Positions 17,997 to 26,301 of a stretch of DNA of 64,000 nt are shown piece by piece. The translations under genes and the position numbers were made by a program. The stretch is from Caulobacter sp. NIBR2454 (GTDB lineage Bacteria > Pseudomonadota > Alphaproteobacteria > Caulobacterales > Caulobacteraceae): positions 2,923,001 through 2,987,000 of the forward strand of contig NZ_CP114871.1 in the NCBI RefSeq assembly GCF_027474405.1. Reading direction: 5' to 3'. Position 1 is the stretch's first letter, and every line of letters starts with the position of its first letter. The notes beneath the pieces are model-generated. The model was not told where the DNA came from, did no database searches, and saw nothing but the letters and a program-made list of their open reading frames with translations.

Positions 17997-18479
17997 TCAA
18001 GCCGCGCCGGCGGGACTAGTTCGCGCTTTTGTCGTATCGCGCTTCTGGCGGGCAGTCTCCGCCGCCTGGACAGCCTCCAGCGCCGCTTCGAACGCCAGTA
18101 ACGTCGAGGCGTGGCGGGCGGGGTAGTCCTTCACCGGCTCCAGCACGGAAAGCTCCGAAAACCGGCCCTGGGGAGCAGGGCCGTTCGACTTCAGCATAGC
18201 ATGCAGAGCGTCACGCGTAACGGCGAGCTCGGCAAGATCGGCCCCGATCACATGCGCGCCCAGCACCGCCGCGGCGGCCTGTCCAAGCGCGCAGGCCTGA
18301 ACATCCTGGGCGAAGTCGGCCACGCGGCCCTGCTCATCGAGGGTCACGTCGACGGTGATTCGGCTGCCGCACAGCTTGGCGACCTTCTCGGCGCTGGCGT
18401 CCGGCGCGGGCAGCCGGCCGGCGCGGGGCATGTCGGCCACCAGGGCCAGGACACGCGCGGAGTAAAGGTCGTCGATCAT
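17997..18479 (-). CDS. Iron-sulfur cluster scaffold-like protein (NifU N-terminal type), altered cysteines
   Basis: 160 aa with the IscU/NifU_N fold: [45 protein letters not shown]. Two of the three cluster cysteines are present (Cys37 and Cys63), but the usual third one, in P-x-R-x-x-C near residue 125, is Ser (PARHAST), and the Asp that follows the first Cys (CGD) is Ser. The protein may therefore be a diverged scaffold with changed cluster binding. It lies 55 bp upstream of yidD and 5 bp after the SRPBCC gene, on the same strand. The long C-terminal tail is charged and Ala-rich. Confidence 0.8.
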   Translation of the reverse strand: MIDDLYSARVLALVADMPRAGRLPAPDASAEKVAKLCGSRITVDVTLDEQGRVADFAQDVQACALGQAAAAVLGAHVIGADLAELAVTRDALHAMLKSNGPAPQGRFSELSVLEPVKDYPARHASTLLAFEAALEAVQAAETARQKRDTTKARTSPAGAA

Positions 18480-18484
18480 GCCTC

Positions 18485-18931
18485 TTACTTGGCGCTGACC
18501 TGGCGTTCCCGCCAGATGGCCTCGGCCTTTTGGCGCAGCGCCTCGCCCATGGCCTCGAAACCGGCCTTGATCGTCGCGCGCTGTTTCTTGATCCGGAAGC
18601 TGGCCAGCCCCGCGTAAAGCTCGCCGTTCGAGAACAGGCAGCCCGTCTCGCTCATCTTCTCGATCTCGAAATAGCGGATTGAGCGGACCAGGCCCCGCAT
18701 GCCGCTGCGGCGCAGGTGAAGTTGCTCATAGGGTACCCAGTCCTGGACCGTGGTCTCCATCCGGTCGCCATCGGCGTCGATCAGGATCAGCGGCGCGCCG
18801 ATGCGGATCGCGCCCTCCGCCCCGGGATAGAGCGGGTTCCACGAGGCCCAGCCCGGCAGGTCGGCCAACAGGTCCCAGATGACTTCGGCGGGGGCCTGCA
18901 CCCCGATGCGATGTTCGTACTTGAAGGTCAT
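18485..18931 (-). CDS. SRPBCC/polyketide cyclase-like protein
   Basis: 148 aa single START/Bet v1-like domain. TFKYEHRIGVQAPAEVIWDLLADLPGWASWNPLYPGAEG is the typical first strand, helix pair and WxxWNP turn of the SRPBCC family that binds hydrophobic ligands. YFEIEKMSETGCLFSNGELYAG covers the central sheet, and the long C-terminal helix follows (FEAMGEALRQKAEAIW). No enzymatic residues can be assigned. Five bases separate it from the NifU-like gene, so they are probably cotranscribed. Confidence 0.82.
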   Translation of the reverse strand: MTFKYEHRIGVQAPAEVIWDLLADLPGWASWNPLYPGAEGAIRIGAPLILIDADGDRMETTVQDWVPYEQLHLRRSGMRGLVRSIRYFEIEKMSETGCLFSNGELYAGLASFRIKKQRATIKAGFEAMGEALRQKAEAIWRERQVSAK

Positions 18932-18973
18932 GACGCGCCATTAGCACAGGATATGCCGGCGGGTGAACGTGGC

Positions 18974-19492
18974 TCAGGCGCGGAATCCGACGCCGCTTTC
19001 ACGCTGGTACAGCACCAGATCCAGCGACGGCGCCTCCACCCCCATCTGGGTCAGCAGGCCGTGCGCCTGCCCTCGGTGATGGGTCTGGTGGTTGAACAGA
19101 TGGGCCAGGGCCGCCCACAGGGGCTGGGCGATCTGCATGCCATCCGCCTTGCGGGTCCAGCGGAAGTCGGCCGCCAGTTGCTCGTCGTCCAGTCGGGCGA
19201 CGAAATCGACCAGCTTGCCGTCCTCGACCTCGCGCGCAACGCGCAGAGCCCCAAAATCCTCGAACAGGATGGTGTCCAGCGTCCAGGACGGCGCCGTGCG
19301 GCCGACGAAACGCGCCGCCCAGATGCGGTCGGTCAGCAGCAGGTGGTTCAGCGTCCCGTGCAACGACCCGAAGAACGCCCCGCGAGCAGCCTTGTAGTCG
19401 ACGTCCGGAACCTTGGCGCAGGCGGCGAACAGGCGGTTGTTCGCCCAGCCATTGTACCCGGCCATCATCCGGCAGTGTTCGTGCAGACTCAT
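18974..19492 (-). CDS. DinB family protein
   Basis: 172 aa four-helix-bundle protein of the DinB/YfiT type. The three putative metal-binding histidines are visible: HGTLNHLLLTDRIWAARF (first His, about residue 50) and LFNHQTHHRGQAHGLL (HxxxH, about 130-140). Opening helix HCRMMAGYNGWANNRLF is typical. Members of the superfamily include thiol transferases; the specific reaction is unknown. The start at 19492 is chosen for a GGGGGGA element 5-6 bases upstream; an in-frame ATG at 19516 has none. Confidence 0.87.
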   Translation of the reverse strand: MSLHEHCRMMAGYNGWANNRLFAACAKVPDVDYKAARGAFFGSLHGTLNHLLLTDRIWAARFVGRTAPSWTLDTILFEDFGALRVAREVEDGKLVDFVARLDDEQLAADFRWTRKADGMQIAQPLWAALAHLFNHQTHHRGQAHGLLTQMGVEAPSLDLVLYQRESGVGFRA

Positions 19493-19545
19493 GAGTCCCC
19501 CCGGCTCATTTTCCACACACTAGCCAAGACGCCGTGACGGCGCAG

Positions 19546-20964
19546 CTATTCCTTCAGACGCCAGGTCGCGCCCTGCGGGCCGTCCATGACCTCGACGCCC
19601 AGGGCGGCGATCTCGTCGCGGATGGCGTCGGCCTGGGCCCAGTCCTTGGCCTTGCGGGCTTCGAAGCGGGCGGCGATCAGGCCCTCGACCTTGGCCTTCA
19701 GGTCATCGCCGGCCGCGCCCTGGAACCAGGTCTCCGGCTCGGCGGTCAGGAAGCCCAGCGCATTGGCCGCCTCCAGCAGCGCCGACAGACGGCGACGCGC
19801 CTGGCTGATCGACGCTTCCTTGCGCTCCACCAGCGTCAGCTGCTCGCGCAGGTCGCGGTACAGCGAGAACAGCGCCGCATAGGCGGCCGGCGTGTTCAGG
19901 TCGTCCGAAAGGGCGTCATAGAAGGCCGCCACATCGCTTTCGCGCGCGTCATCGGGGTCATCCACGCCCAGGCGCTTGGCGTCCAGCAGCGCCTGATAGC
20001 AGCGATCCAGCGCCTCGCGGCTCTGCTCGATCAGCTCCGGCGTCCAGTCCAGCGGCTGGCGATAGTGCGCGCTCAGCAGCGCCCAGCGGATCACCTCGCC
20101 CGGGACCTTCCTCAGCAGCTCGTGCGGCAGGATGACGTTGCCCAGGCTCTTGGACATCTTCTCCCCGGCCATATCCAGGAAGCCATTGTGCATCCAGTAG
20201 CGCGAATAGGTCGGCAGGCCGTGAGCGCAGCGGCCCTGGGCCAATTCGTTCTCATGGTGCGGGAACTGCAGGTCGATGCCGCCGCCATGGATGTCGATCG
20301 GCAGGCTCAGTTCGGCCTCTATCATCGCCGAGCACTCGATGTGCCAGCCAGGACGCCCCGGCCCCCAGGGGCTTTCCCACACCGGCTCGCCCGGCTTGGA
20401 GGGCTTCCACAGCACGAAGTCCGCCGGATGGCGCTTGTAGGGCGCGACCTCGACCCGCGCGCCGGCGATCATGTCGTCCAGCGGCCGACCCGACAACTGG
20501 CCGTAATCCTTGAAGTTCTGGGTGTCGAACAGCACGTGGCCTTCGGCCGCGTAGGCCGAGCTGTTGTCCATCAGCTTGCCGATCATCTCGATGATCGCGC
20601 CCATGTGCTCGGTGGCCTTGGGCTGCAGGTTGGGACGAAGCGCGCCCAGCGCATCCATGTCCTCAAGATAGGCCGCCAGGAACCGCTCGGTGATCACCGA
20701 GATGTCCACGCCCTCCTCCGCCGCCTTGGCGTTGATCTTGTCGTCCACGTCGGTGACGTTGCGCGCATAGACCACCGCGTCGTCGCCAAATTCCCTGCGC
20801 AGCAGGCGATACAGCACGTCGAAGACCACCACCGGACGGGCGTTTCCGATGTGCGCATAGCCATAAACCGTGGGGCCGCAGACATACATCGTCACCCGCT
20901 CCGGATCGGCGGGAACGAAGGTCCGCTTTTCGCGGGCCATGGTGTCATACAGCTTCAGGGTCAT
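19546..20964 (-). CDS. cysS: Cysteinyl-tRNA synthetase
   Basis: About 472 aa class I synthetase. The zinc-binding MYVCGPTVYGYAHIGNARP includes the HIGH-like HIGN motif near residues 34-37; further zinc ligands are in GWHIECSAM and FPHHENELAQ; KMSKSLGN is the KMSKS loop. The C-terminal DALR-like and anticodon region follows, ending with GVEVMDGPQGATWRLKE. ATG at 20964 (MTLKLYDTMARE) matches the conserved start; an in-frame extension to 21036 is probably not translated. Divergent from folE across about 165 bp. Confidence 0.96.
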   Translation of the reverse strand: MTLKLYDTMAREKRTFVPADPERVTMYVCGPTVYGYAHIGNARPVVVFDVLYRLLRREFGDDAVVYARNVTDVDDKINAKAAEEGVDISVITERFLAAYLEDMDALGALRPNLQPKATEHMGAIIEMIGKLMDNSSAYAAEGHVLFDTQNFKDYGQLSGRPLDDMIAGARVEVAPYKRHPADFVLWKPSKPGEPVWESPWGPGRPGWHIECSAMIEAELSLPIDIHGGGIDLQFPHHENELAQGRCAHGLPTYSRYWMHNGFLDMAGEKMSKSLGNVILPHELLRKVPGEVIRWALLSAHYRQPLDWTPELIEQSREALDRCYQALLDAKRLGVDDPDDARESDVAAFYDALSDDLNTPAAYAALFSLYRDLREQLTLVERKEASISQARRRLSALLEAANALGFLTAEPETWFQGAAGDDLKAKVEGLIAARFEARKAKDWAQADAIRDEIAALGVEVMDGPQGATWRLKE

Positions 20965-21131
20965 GGGTGACGTCACGGCAGAGGTTGCGGAGGGGGTGGG
21001 GCGCCCCATATAGCTATCTGTCCGGCGGCTGACCACGGTTTAGGGTCCGCCCCCGATGTGAAGGGTGGCACGCGTACTTCCGGAGCGACAGGCGCTTCGG
21101 CGCAACTCAGCCCTGGAAAGACCTCGAACTC

Positions 21132-21764
21132 ATGGACGCTTCAGCTCGCGAGCGAACCCTCATCGGCGCGGCCGGTGTTGATCTTGAACCCGTGAAGCGC
21201 CCGTCGCGCGAAGAAGCGATGGAGGCGGTCCGCACCCTGATCGCCTGGGCCGGCGACGATCCGCGCCGCGAAGGCGTGATCGACACCCCCAAGCGCGTGG
21301 TCGACGCTTATGGCGACTGGTTCGCCGGCTACCAGGCCGACGCCGCCAAGGAGCTGTCGCGCACCTTCGAGGATGTGCAGGGCTATGACGACCTCGTCAT
21401 GCTCCGCGACATCGAGGTCGAAAGCCACTGCGAGCACCACATGGCGCCCTTCCTGGGCAAGGCCTACGTCGCCTACATGCCCACCAACAGCGTCGTGGGC
21501 ATCTCCAAGCTGGCGCGCGTGGTCGAGATCTTCGCCCGCCGCCTGCAGACCCAGGAAACCATGACCCAGCAGATCGCCGACGCCATCTGCGACAGCCTAA
21601 AGCCCGCCGGTGTGGCCGTGCTGATCGACGCCGAGCACCAGTGCATGACCACCCGCGGCGTCCATCACCGCGAGGTGTCGACCATCACCACCCAGTTCCG
21701 CGGCGTCTTCAAGACCGACGCGGACCTGCGCAAGCGCTTCCTGGACTTCGTGAACCGCAAGTGA
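21132..21764 (+). CDS. folE: GTP cyclohydrolase I
   Basis: 210 aa, T-fold enzyme converting GTP to 7,8-dihydroneopterin triphosphate, the first step of folate synthesis. Signatures: [25 protein letters not shown] (zinc Cys/His and active-site His), [19 protein letters not shown], and [13 protein letters not shown] with the second zinc Cys. The N-terminal 40 residues are a variable extension. The TGA overlaps the GTG start of hisI by 4 bp; folE and hisI are unrelated pathways but a frequent alphaproteobacterial pair. Confidence 0.96.
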   Translation: MDASARERTLIGAAGVDLEPVKRPSREEAMEAVRTLIAWAGDDPRREGVIDTPKRVVDAYGDWFAGYQADAAKELSRTFEDVQGYDDLVMLRDIEVESHCEHHMAPFLGKAYVAYMPTNSVVGISKLARVVEIFARRLQTQETMTQQIADAICDSLKPAGVAVLIDAEHQCMTTRGVHHREVSTITTQFRGVFKTDADLRKRFLDFVNRK

Positions 21765-22150
21765 GCTTCCCCGCCGCCCCGGACAAGCAGGCGCTGGAAC
21801 GCGGCGACGTGATCGCCCCGCGCTTCGACGCCAATGGTCTGGTGGCGGCGGTCGCCACTGACGTTCATTCAGGCGAGGTGCTGATGCTCGCCTGGATGAA
21901 CGACGAGGCCCTGCGCCTGACGCTGGAGACGGGTGAGGCGCACTATTTCAGCCGCTCGCGCAACGCCCTCTGGAAAAAGGGCGAGACCAGCGGCCAGGTC
22001 CAGAAGGTCGTCGAGCTTCGCGTCGATTGCGATCAGGACGCCGTCTGGATCAAGGTCGAACCCCAGGGCGACGGCGGCGCGTGCCACGTCGGCTTCAAGT
22101 CCTGCTTCTACCGCGTGGCCGAGAACGGCCGGCTGGTCGAGCGGCCTTAG
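21761..22150 (+). CDS. hisI: Phosphoribosyl-AMP cyclohydrolase
   Basis: 129 aa, single-domain HisI (no HisE fusion). It opens the adenine ring of PR-AMP in histidine synthesis. Motifs: [41 protein letters not shown], the metal-binding VDCDQDAVW, and the cysteine motif [14 protein letters not shown]. The GTG start at 21761 sits inside the folE stop. The stop overlaps the convergent phoD-like stop by 4 bp (TTAG). Confidence 0.95.
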   Translation: MSFPAAPDKQALERGDVIAPRFDANGLVAAVATDVHSGEVLMLAWMNDEALRLTLETGEAHYFSRSRNALWKKGETSGQVQKVVELRVDCDQDAVWIKVEPQGDGGACHVGFKSCFYRVAENGRLVERP

Positions 22151-23853
22151 GCCTCGACCAGCGCCTCCACCCCGCCGCCCGCGGCCGGCTTGACCGCATA
22201 GGTCTTCAGGACGTTCGTCTCGTATGCCGGCGACAGGATCGTCGACACCGTCACCAGCTCGCCCTTGGCCTGGTCCTTGGTCATGGTCAGCAGGACAAAG
22301 CCCTTGGTGTGGGCGTCGCAGAATACGACTTCCTTGTTGCGCTCCATGAACGCCGGACCGATCGGAGCCTGGGGCAGGTAATCGCCAAAGCCCGGGCTGG
22401 TGATCGAGGAAGCGCCAAACTCCGCCGCGACCCGCTTGCCGCCCGCGTCGTAAAGCTCATTGACCCAGAAGGTGTGGCTGTCGCCGGCCAGGACGATCGG
22501 CGCGGCCTTGGCGGCGGTGAAGGCCGCATACAGCCGCTCACGGTCCGCTGGGTAGCCGTCCCAACTGTCGAGATTGCTGGGAACGTCGAAGGCCGAAAGG
22601 GCCGTGGTCTGGGCCAGGCGGTTGCGCACGAATTCGGGCAGGCCCGCCTGCAGCGCGTTCCACTTCTCCGCCCCCATGGTCTTGGGCAGGTTCGGCGGCG
22701 CCACGCGGGCCATGACCACCTGATTGCCCAGCACCTGCCAGGTCGTGCCCGACTTGATCGAGGCGTTCAGTTCACCCGCCAGCCACTGCGCCTGCGCCTC
22801 GCCGATCAGGCGGCGGGACGGGTCCTGCCACTTGGCGGCGAACGCCTTTACGTCCGGCTTGCCATCCACGATCTGCAGGTCGGTGTCATAGTCCAGCTGC
22901 TGGCTGCGGGCGGTCAGGCGGGTCTCGACCATCAGCAGGGTCGCCACGTCGCCGAACTGGAAGGTGCGGTTGCAGGCTTCCAGCAGCGTGCCGGCCGCCG
23001 GCTCGCGCAGGGGCATCCACTCGTAATAGGCCTTCAGCGCGACAGCCTTGCGGGTCGCCCAGTCGCCTTCGCCCTTGTCGGGATTGTGGTTCTCGGCCCC
23101 GCCCTGCCAGGCGTCGTTGGCCGTCTCGTGGTCGTCCCACACCACGATCCAGGGCGCGCGGGCGTGGGCCGCCTGCAGCTGGGGATCGGTCTTATAGTGG
23201 GCGTGACGGGTCCGGTAGTCGGACAGGGTGACGATCTCGTGCGCCGGCAGGTGCGTGCGGCCGATCTTGGCCCCCGCCGCCATGCCGTAGTCGCCCGGCG
23301 CCGCGCCGTACTCGTAGATGTAGTCGCCCAGGTGCAGCACCGCGTCCACGCGCGGCAGTTCGGCGATCGCGCCATAAGCATTGAAGAAGCCGGCCGGGAA
23401 CAGCGAGCAGGACGCGACGGCCAGAACGACATCCTTGGTCGCGCCCGCCGGCAGGGTTTTCGTACGGCCCGCCGCCTGGTCACCCTGCGGCTTGCCGTCG
23501 ATGGCCTGGCGGAAGCGGTACCAGTAGTCCGTGCCGGGCTTGAGGCCGGCGGCATCCACCTTGGCGGTGAAATCGCGGCCCGCGTCGGTCGTGACCTGGC
23601 CCTGCGCCACGACCTTCTTGAACTGCGGATCGGACGCTACATCCCACCGCAGAGCGATGGTCTCGGTGGTGGCTGGGTCAGCAGGGGTCGCGCGGGTCCA
23701 GAGAATGACCCGGTCGGCCAGAGGATCGCCCGACGCGACGCCGTGGGCGAAGCTGACCTTGCCGGCGTAGAACTTGGCCGGGGTGACGGCGCCCGCCGGA
23801 GCGGCCGCGCCAAAACCCAGGAGCGCCAAGGCGCCGCGTCGACTGATCGTCAT
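22147..23853 (-). CDS. phoD: PhoD-type alkaline phosphatase/phosphodiesterase
   Basis: 568 aa. A Tat-type signal starts [15 protein letters not shown] (twin Arg at residues 5-6), so it is exported folded. The PhoD_N beta domain ([32 protein letters not shown]) is followed by the PhoD phosphoesterase domain with [25 protein letters not shown] and [14 protein letters not shown], carrying the metal ligands. PhoD enzymes hydrolyse phosphodiesters and monoesters such as teichoic acid or phospholipid headgroups. It lies 24 bp after a TonB-dependent receptor gene, suggesting release and import of one nutrient. Confidence 0.93.
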   Translation of the reverse strand: MTISRRGALALLGFGAAAPAGAVTPAKFYAGKVSFAHGVASGDPLADRVILWTRATPADPATTETIALRWDVASDPQFKKVVAQGQVTTDAGRDFTAKVDAAGLKPGTDYWYRFRQAIDGKPQGDQAAGRTKTLPAGATKDVVLAVASCSLFPAGFFNAYGAIAELPRVDAVLHLGDYIYEYGAAPGDYGMAAGAKIGRTHLPAHEIVTLSDYRTRHAHYKTDPQLQAAHARAPWIVVWDDHETANDAWQGGAENHNPDKGEGDWATRKAVALKAYYEWMPLREPAAGTLLEACNRTFQFGDVATLLMVETRLTARSQQLDYDTDLQIVDGKPDVKAFAAKWQDPSRRLIGEAQAQWLAGELNASIKSGTTWQVLGNQVVMARVAPPNLPKTMGAEKWNALQAGLPEFVRNRLAQTTALSAFDVPSNLDSWDGYPADRERLYAAFTAAKAAPIVLAGDSHTFWVNELYDAGGKRVAAEFGASSITSPGFGDYLPQAPIGPAFMERNKEVVFCDAHTKGFVLLTMTKDQAKGELVTVSTILSPAYETNVLKTYAVKPAAGGGVEALVEA

Positions 23854-23877
23854 GTTGCTTCCCCGTTTTGTCGCAGA

Positions 23878-26205
23878 CTAGCGCCGGATCGTCAGGCTGA
23901 CACCGTAGTAACGCGGCTCGCCTGCGATGAAGGTGGCGATGCCGAAGCCGTCGCCGGTGTTGCCCGCGTCCTTGATGTAGTCCTGCTTGAGGATGTTGTT
24001 GGCGAAGGCGCCGACTTCCCACATGCCGTTCTCCGGCGCGTAGTTCACCCGCAGGTTCAGCAGGCCGTAGGCCTTCTGGAACTCGTCGACGATCTTGTCG
24101 GCCGCTTGAAGGTCCGGGCGGTCGTTGTTGTTGTCGAAGAACACCTTCGACTGCCAGGTGTAGGTCGGAACCACCGACAGCTTGCCCTGCATCACCGGGA
24201 AATCGACCTTGGCGCCGAACGAAGCCGAATGGTCCGGCGACAGGCGGAAGCTGTTGCCCTCGAACAGGCCGACGTCGAAGCGCGAGTGGTTGTAGCCATA
24301 GGTGGCGAACAGGCGGGTGTTGGTGTTCGGACGCCAGTTGGCCTGGCCCTCGAAGCCATAGGCCGAGGCCTTGCCGGCGTTGATGCTGACCACCTGGCCG
24401 GCGTCGTTGCGGATCGAGGTCTGGAAGTTCTCGTAGGAGTAGTCGTATACCGAGCCTTCCAGGGTCAGGGTGCGGTTCAGGAACTCGCCCTTGGCGCCCA
24501 CTTCGATGCTGTCGACCACTTCACCCGGCAGGATGTTGAAGCGCACATTGCCGCCCGGCGTCGTCGGCGCCGCGACGCCCAGAACCTTGGGCCGGCGGCC
24601 GCGGGCGTAGGAGGCGTAGAGGCTGATATTGTCCGTCGCCGCGTAACGGGCCACGGTGCGGTAGGTGATGCCGTCATCGTCCAGCGAGCTGTACTGCGGC
24701 ATGCCGCCCGGGGTCGGCTGGGCGATCAGGCCCCGCGCCACGGTGGCGGTCGAGCCGCCCAGCACCGAGCCGCCGTTCATCAGCACCGCCGAATAGCCGC
24801 TGGTCTTGTCGTCCTGGGTGTAGCGGATGCCCGCCGTCAGCTCGAGGCGGTCGATCGGGCGCCAGGTGGCGTCGGCGAAGTAGTCGTACGAAGTCGTCTC
24901 GCCATAGTTGGCGAAGGCCTCGCGGTGATCGGCCTTCAGCGGTCCGACGGCGGGGATGCTGAGGATCACCGGCAGCGGCAGGCCGTTCGGCTTGGGCAGC
25001 TGGCCGGTGGAGACCAGGGCGTAGACCTTCTCGTTCACCGACAGCGGCACGCGCTGCGAGCCATTTTCGTGGAAATAGCTGACGCCCGCGAACGCCGTGA
25101 GCGAACCGCCCGCGTCGTAGTTCAGGCGCAGCTCCTGGCTGGTCTGACGGCCCCAGGCGATCTCGGAGAACACGAACAGCGGCAGGGAGAAGCCGTCGGC
25201 GTCGAATATCTCCTCGCCCTCGAACCTGCGATAGGCCGTGATCGACGACAGACTCAGGGCGTCGCTGATCTTGTAGTCGGTCAGGGCGGTGACGCCGTAG
25301 ACCTTGCGGTCCAGGCCCAGCGGCTTGTTGTTCTGGAAGCCGGCGACGGCCGACAGGGCCGCGCCCGAATTGCGGTCCAGGTCGCCGATCACCGCGCCCG
25401 TGGTCGGGTTGGTCGGCGCGTAGGTCAGCGACTTGAACGACGTGCCGCTCGGATGGTCTTCCTGATAGTTGGCGACCACGTCGATGTTCAGGCGGTCGTT
25501 GGGCTGAAAGCGCAGGGCCACGCGGCCGGCCTTGGTGTCGGTGGAGTTGAAGTCCTCCCCGCCCAGCAGGTTCTCGACGAAGCCGTCACGCTGCTTGGTG
25601 CGGCCCGACACGCGCAGGGCGACCGTGTCCGACAGCGGCATGTTCACCATGGCCTCGCCCATGACGTAGCCGTAGTTGCCGACCTCGCCCTTGGCGCTGA
25701 AGGCGAAGGCTTCGGTCTTGGCCTTGGCCTGGACGATGTTCACGGCCCCGATCAGGGCGCCGCGGCCGTACAGGGTCGACTGCGGGCCCTTGGCGATCTC
25801 GATGCGTTCGTTGTCGAACAGCTCGACATAGGAGCCGCGCGACTTGGAGATCGACACCCCGTCCTGGAACACAGAAACGCGCGGCTCGTTGGTGGCCTCG
25901 CCCGAGTCCGAGGTGATGCCGCGCATCACGAAGCCCGGATTGTTCGGCGACTGGTTCTGCACCTCGAAGCCGGGAACGAAGAGCGACAGCTCCTCGAATT
26001 CCTGCACGCCGATCTCGTCCAGGAACTGGCCGCTGTAGGCGGTCAGGGCGATCGGCACGTCCTTGACGCTCTGCTCGCGCTTCTGGGCGGTGACGATCAC
26101 CGAATCGACCGCGGCTTCGGTCTCGGCCTCGGCATGCGCCTGACCGGCGAGAATGGCGACGAAGCTGGTCGCGGCCAGCAGGCGGCACAGGTGATTGCGC
26201 GTCAT
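23878..26205 (-). CDS. TonB-dependent receptor (copy A, downstream)
   Basis: About 775 aa outer-membrane receptor. Signal peptide (CRLLAATSFVAILAGQAHA), TonB-box-like DSVIVTAQKRE, plug domain with DVPIALTAYSG, QNQSPNNPGFVMRGITSDSGE and AKGPQSTLYGRGALIGAVNIVQAKAK, then a 22-strand-type barrel ending RYYGVSLTIRR. There is no N-terminal signalling extension. It is a paralogue of the next upstream gene. ATG at 26205 gives a clean signal peptide; in-frame starts at 26223 and 26253 fall in or before a strong hairpin. The ligand is unknown; the adjacent PhoD gene hints at a phosphate-containing compound. Confidence 0.92.
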   Translation of the reverse strand: MTRNHLCRLLAATSFVAILAGQAHAEAETEAAVDSVIVTAQKREQSVKDVPIALTAYSGQFLDEIGVQEFEELSLFVPGFEVQNQSPNNPGFVMRGITSDSGEATNEPRVSVFQDGVSISKSRGSYVELFDNERIEIAKGPQSTLYGRGALIGAVNIVQAKAKTEAFAFSAKGEVGNYGYVMGEAMVNMPLSDTVALRVSGRTKQRDGFVENLLGGEDFNSTDTKAGRVALRFQPNDRLNIDVVANYQEDHPSGTSFKSLTYAPTNPTTGAVIGDLDRNSGAALSAVAGFQNNKPLGLDRKVYGVTALTDYKISDALSLSSITAYRRFEGEEIFDADGFSLPLFVFSEIAWGRQTSQELRLNYDAGGSLTAFAGVSYFHENGSQRVPLSVNEKVYALVSTGQLPKPNGLPLPVILSIPAVGPLKADHREAFANYGETTSYDYFADATWRPIDRLELTAGIRYTQDDKTSGYSAVLMNGGSVLGGSTATVARGLIAQPTPGGMPQYSSLDDDGITYRTVARYAATDNISLYASYARGRRPKVLGVAAPTTPGGNVRFNILPGEVVDSIEVGAKGEFLNRTLTLEGSVYDYSYENFQTSIRNDAGQVVSINAGKASAYGFEGQANWRPNTNTRLFATYGYNHSRFDVGLFEGNSFRLSPDHSASFGAKVDFPVMQGKLSVVPTYTWQSKVFFDNNNDRPDLQAADKIVDEFQKAYGLLNLRVNYAPENGMWEVGAFANNILKQDYIKDAGNTGDGFGIATFIAGEPRYYGVSLTIRR

Positions 26206-26210
26206 AACGA

Positions 26211-26239
26211 AGAAAGCCCCCATCAGGTTGATGGGGGCT
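26211..26239 (-). terminator. Strong hairpin between the two receptor genes
   Basis: AGCCCCCATCA (26215-26225) and TGATGGGGGCT (26229-26239) are perfect 11-bp inverted repeats around a 3-nt loop. Read leftward, the stem is followed by TTTCTTCG, so it can act as an intrinsic terminator after the upstream receptor gene. It ends only 9 bp before the downstream ATG (26205), where it could also limit read-through or ribosome access, giving unequal expression of the two receptors. Confidence 0.75.
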
Positions 26240-26301
26240 CGCTTAAGCTTCACCGGTGTCGGCGACGCGACCGGTCCGTGACCGGCCGATGACGACCGTT
26301 G

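Noticed and set aside
22027..26292. 1421-codon open frame on the + strand
   Set aside because: It lies antisense to phoD and the receptor genes; the low-complexity His/Arg/Gly/Val composition is the usual high-GC shadow, while the opposite strand shows full domains.
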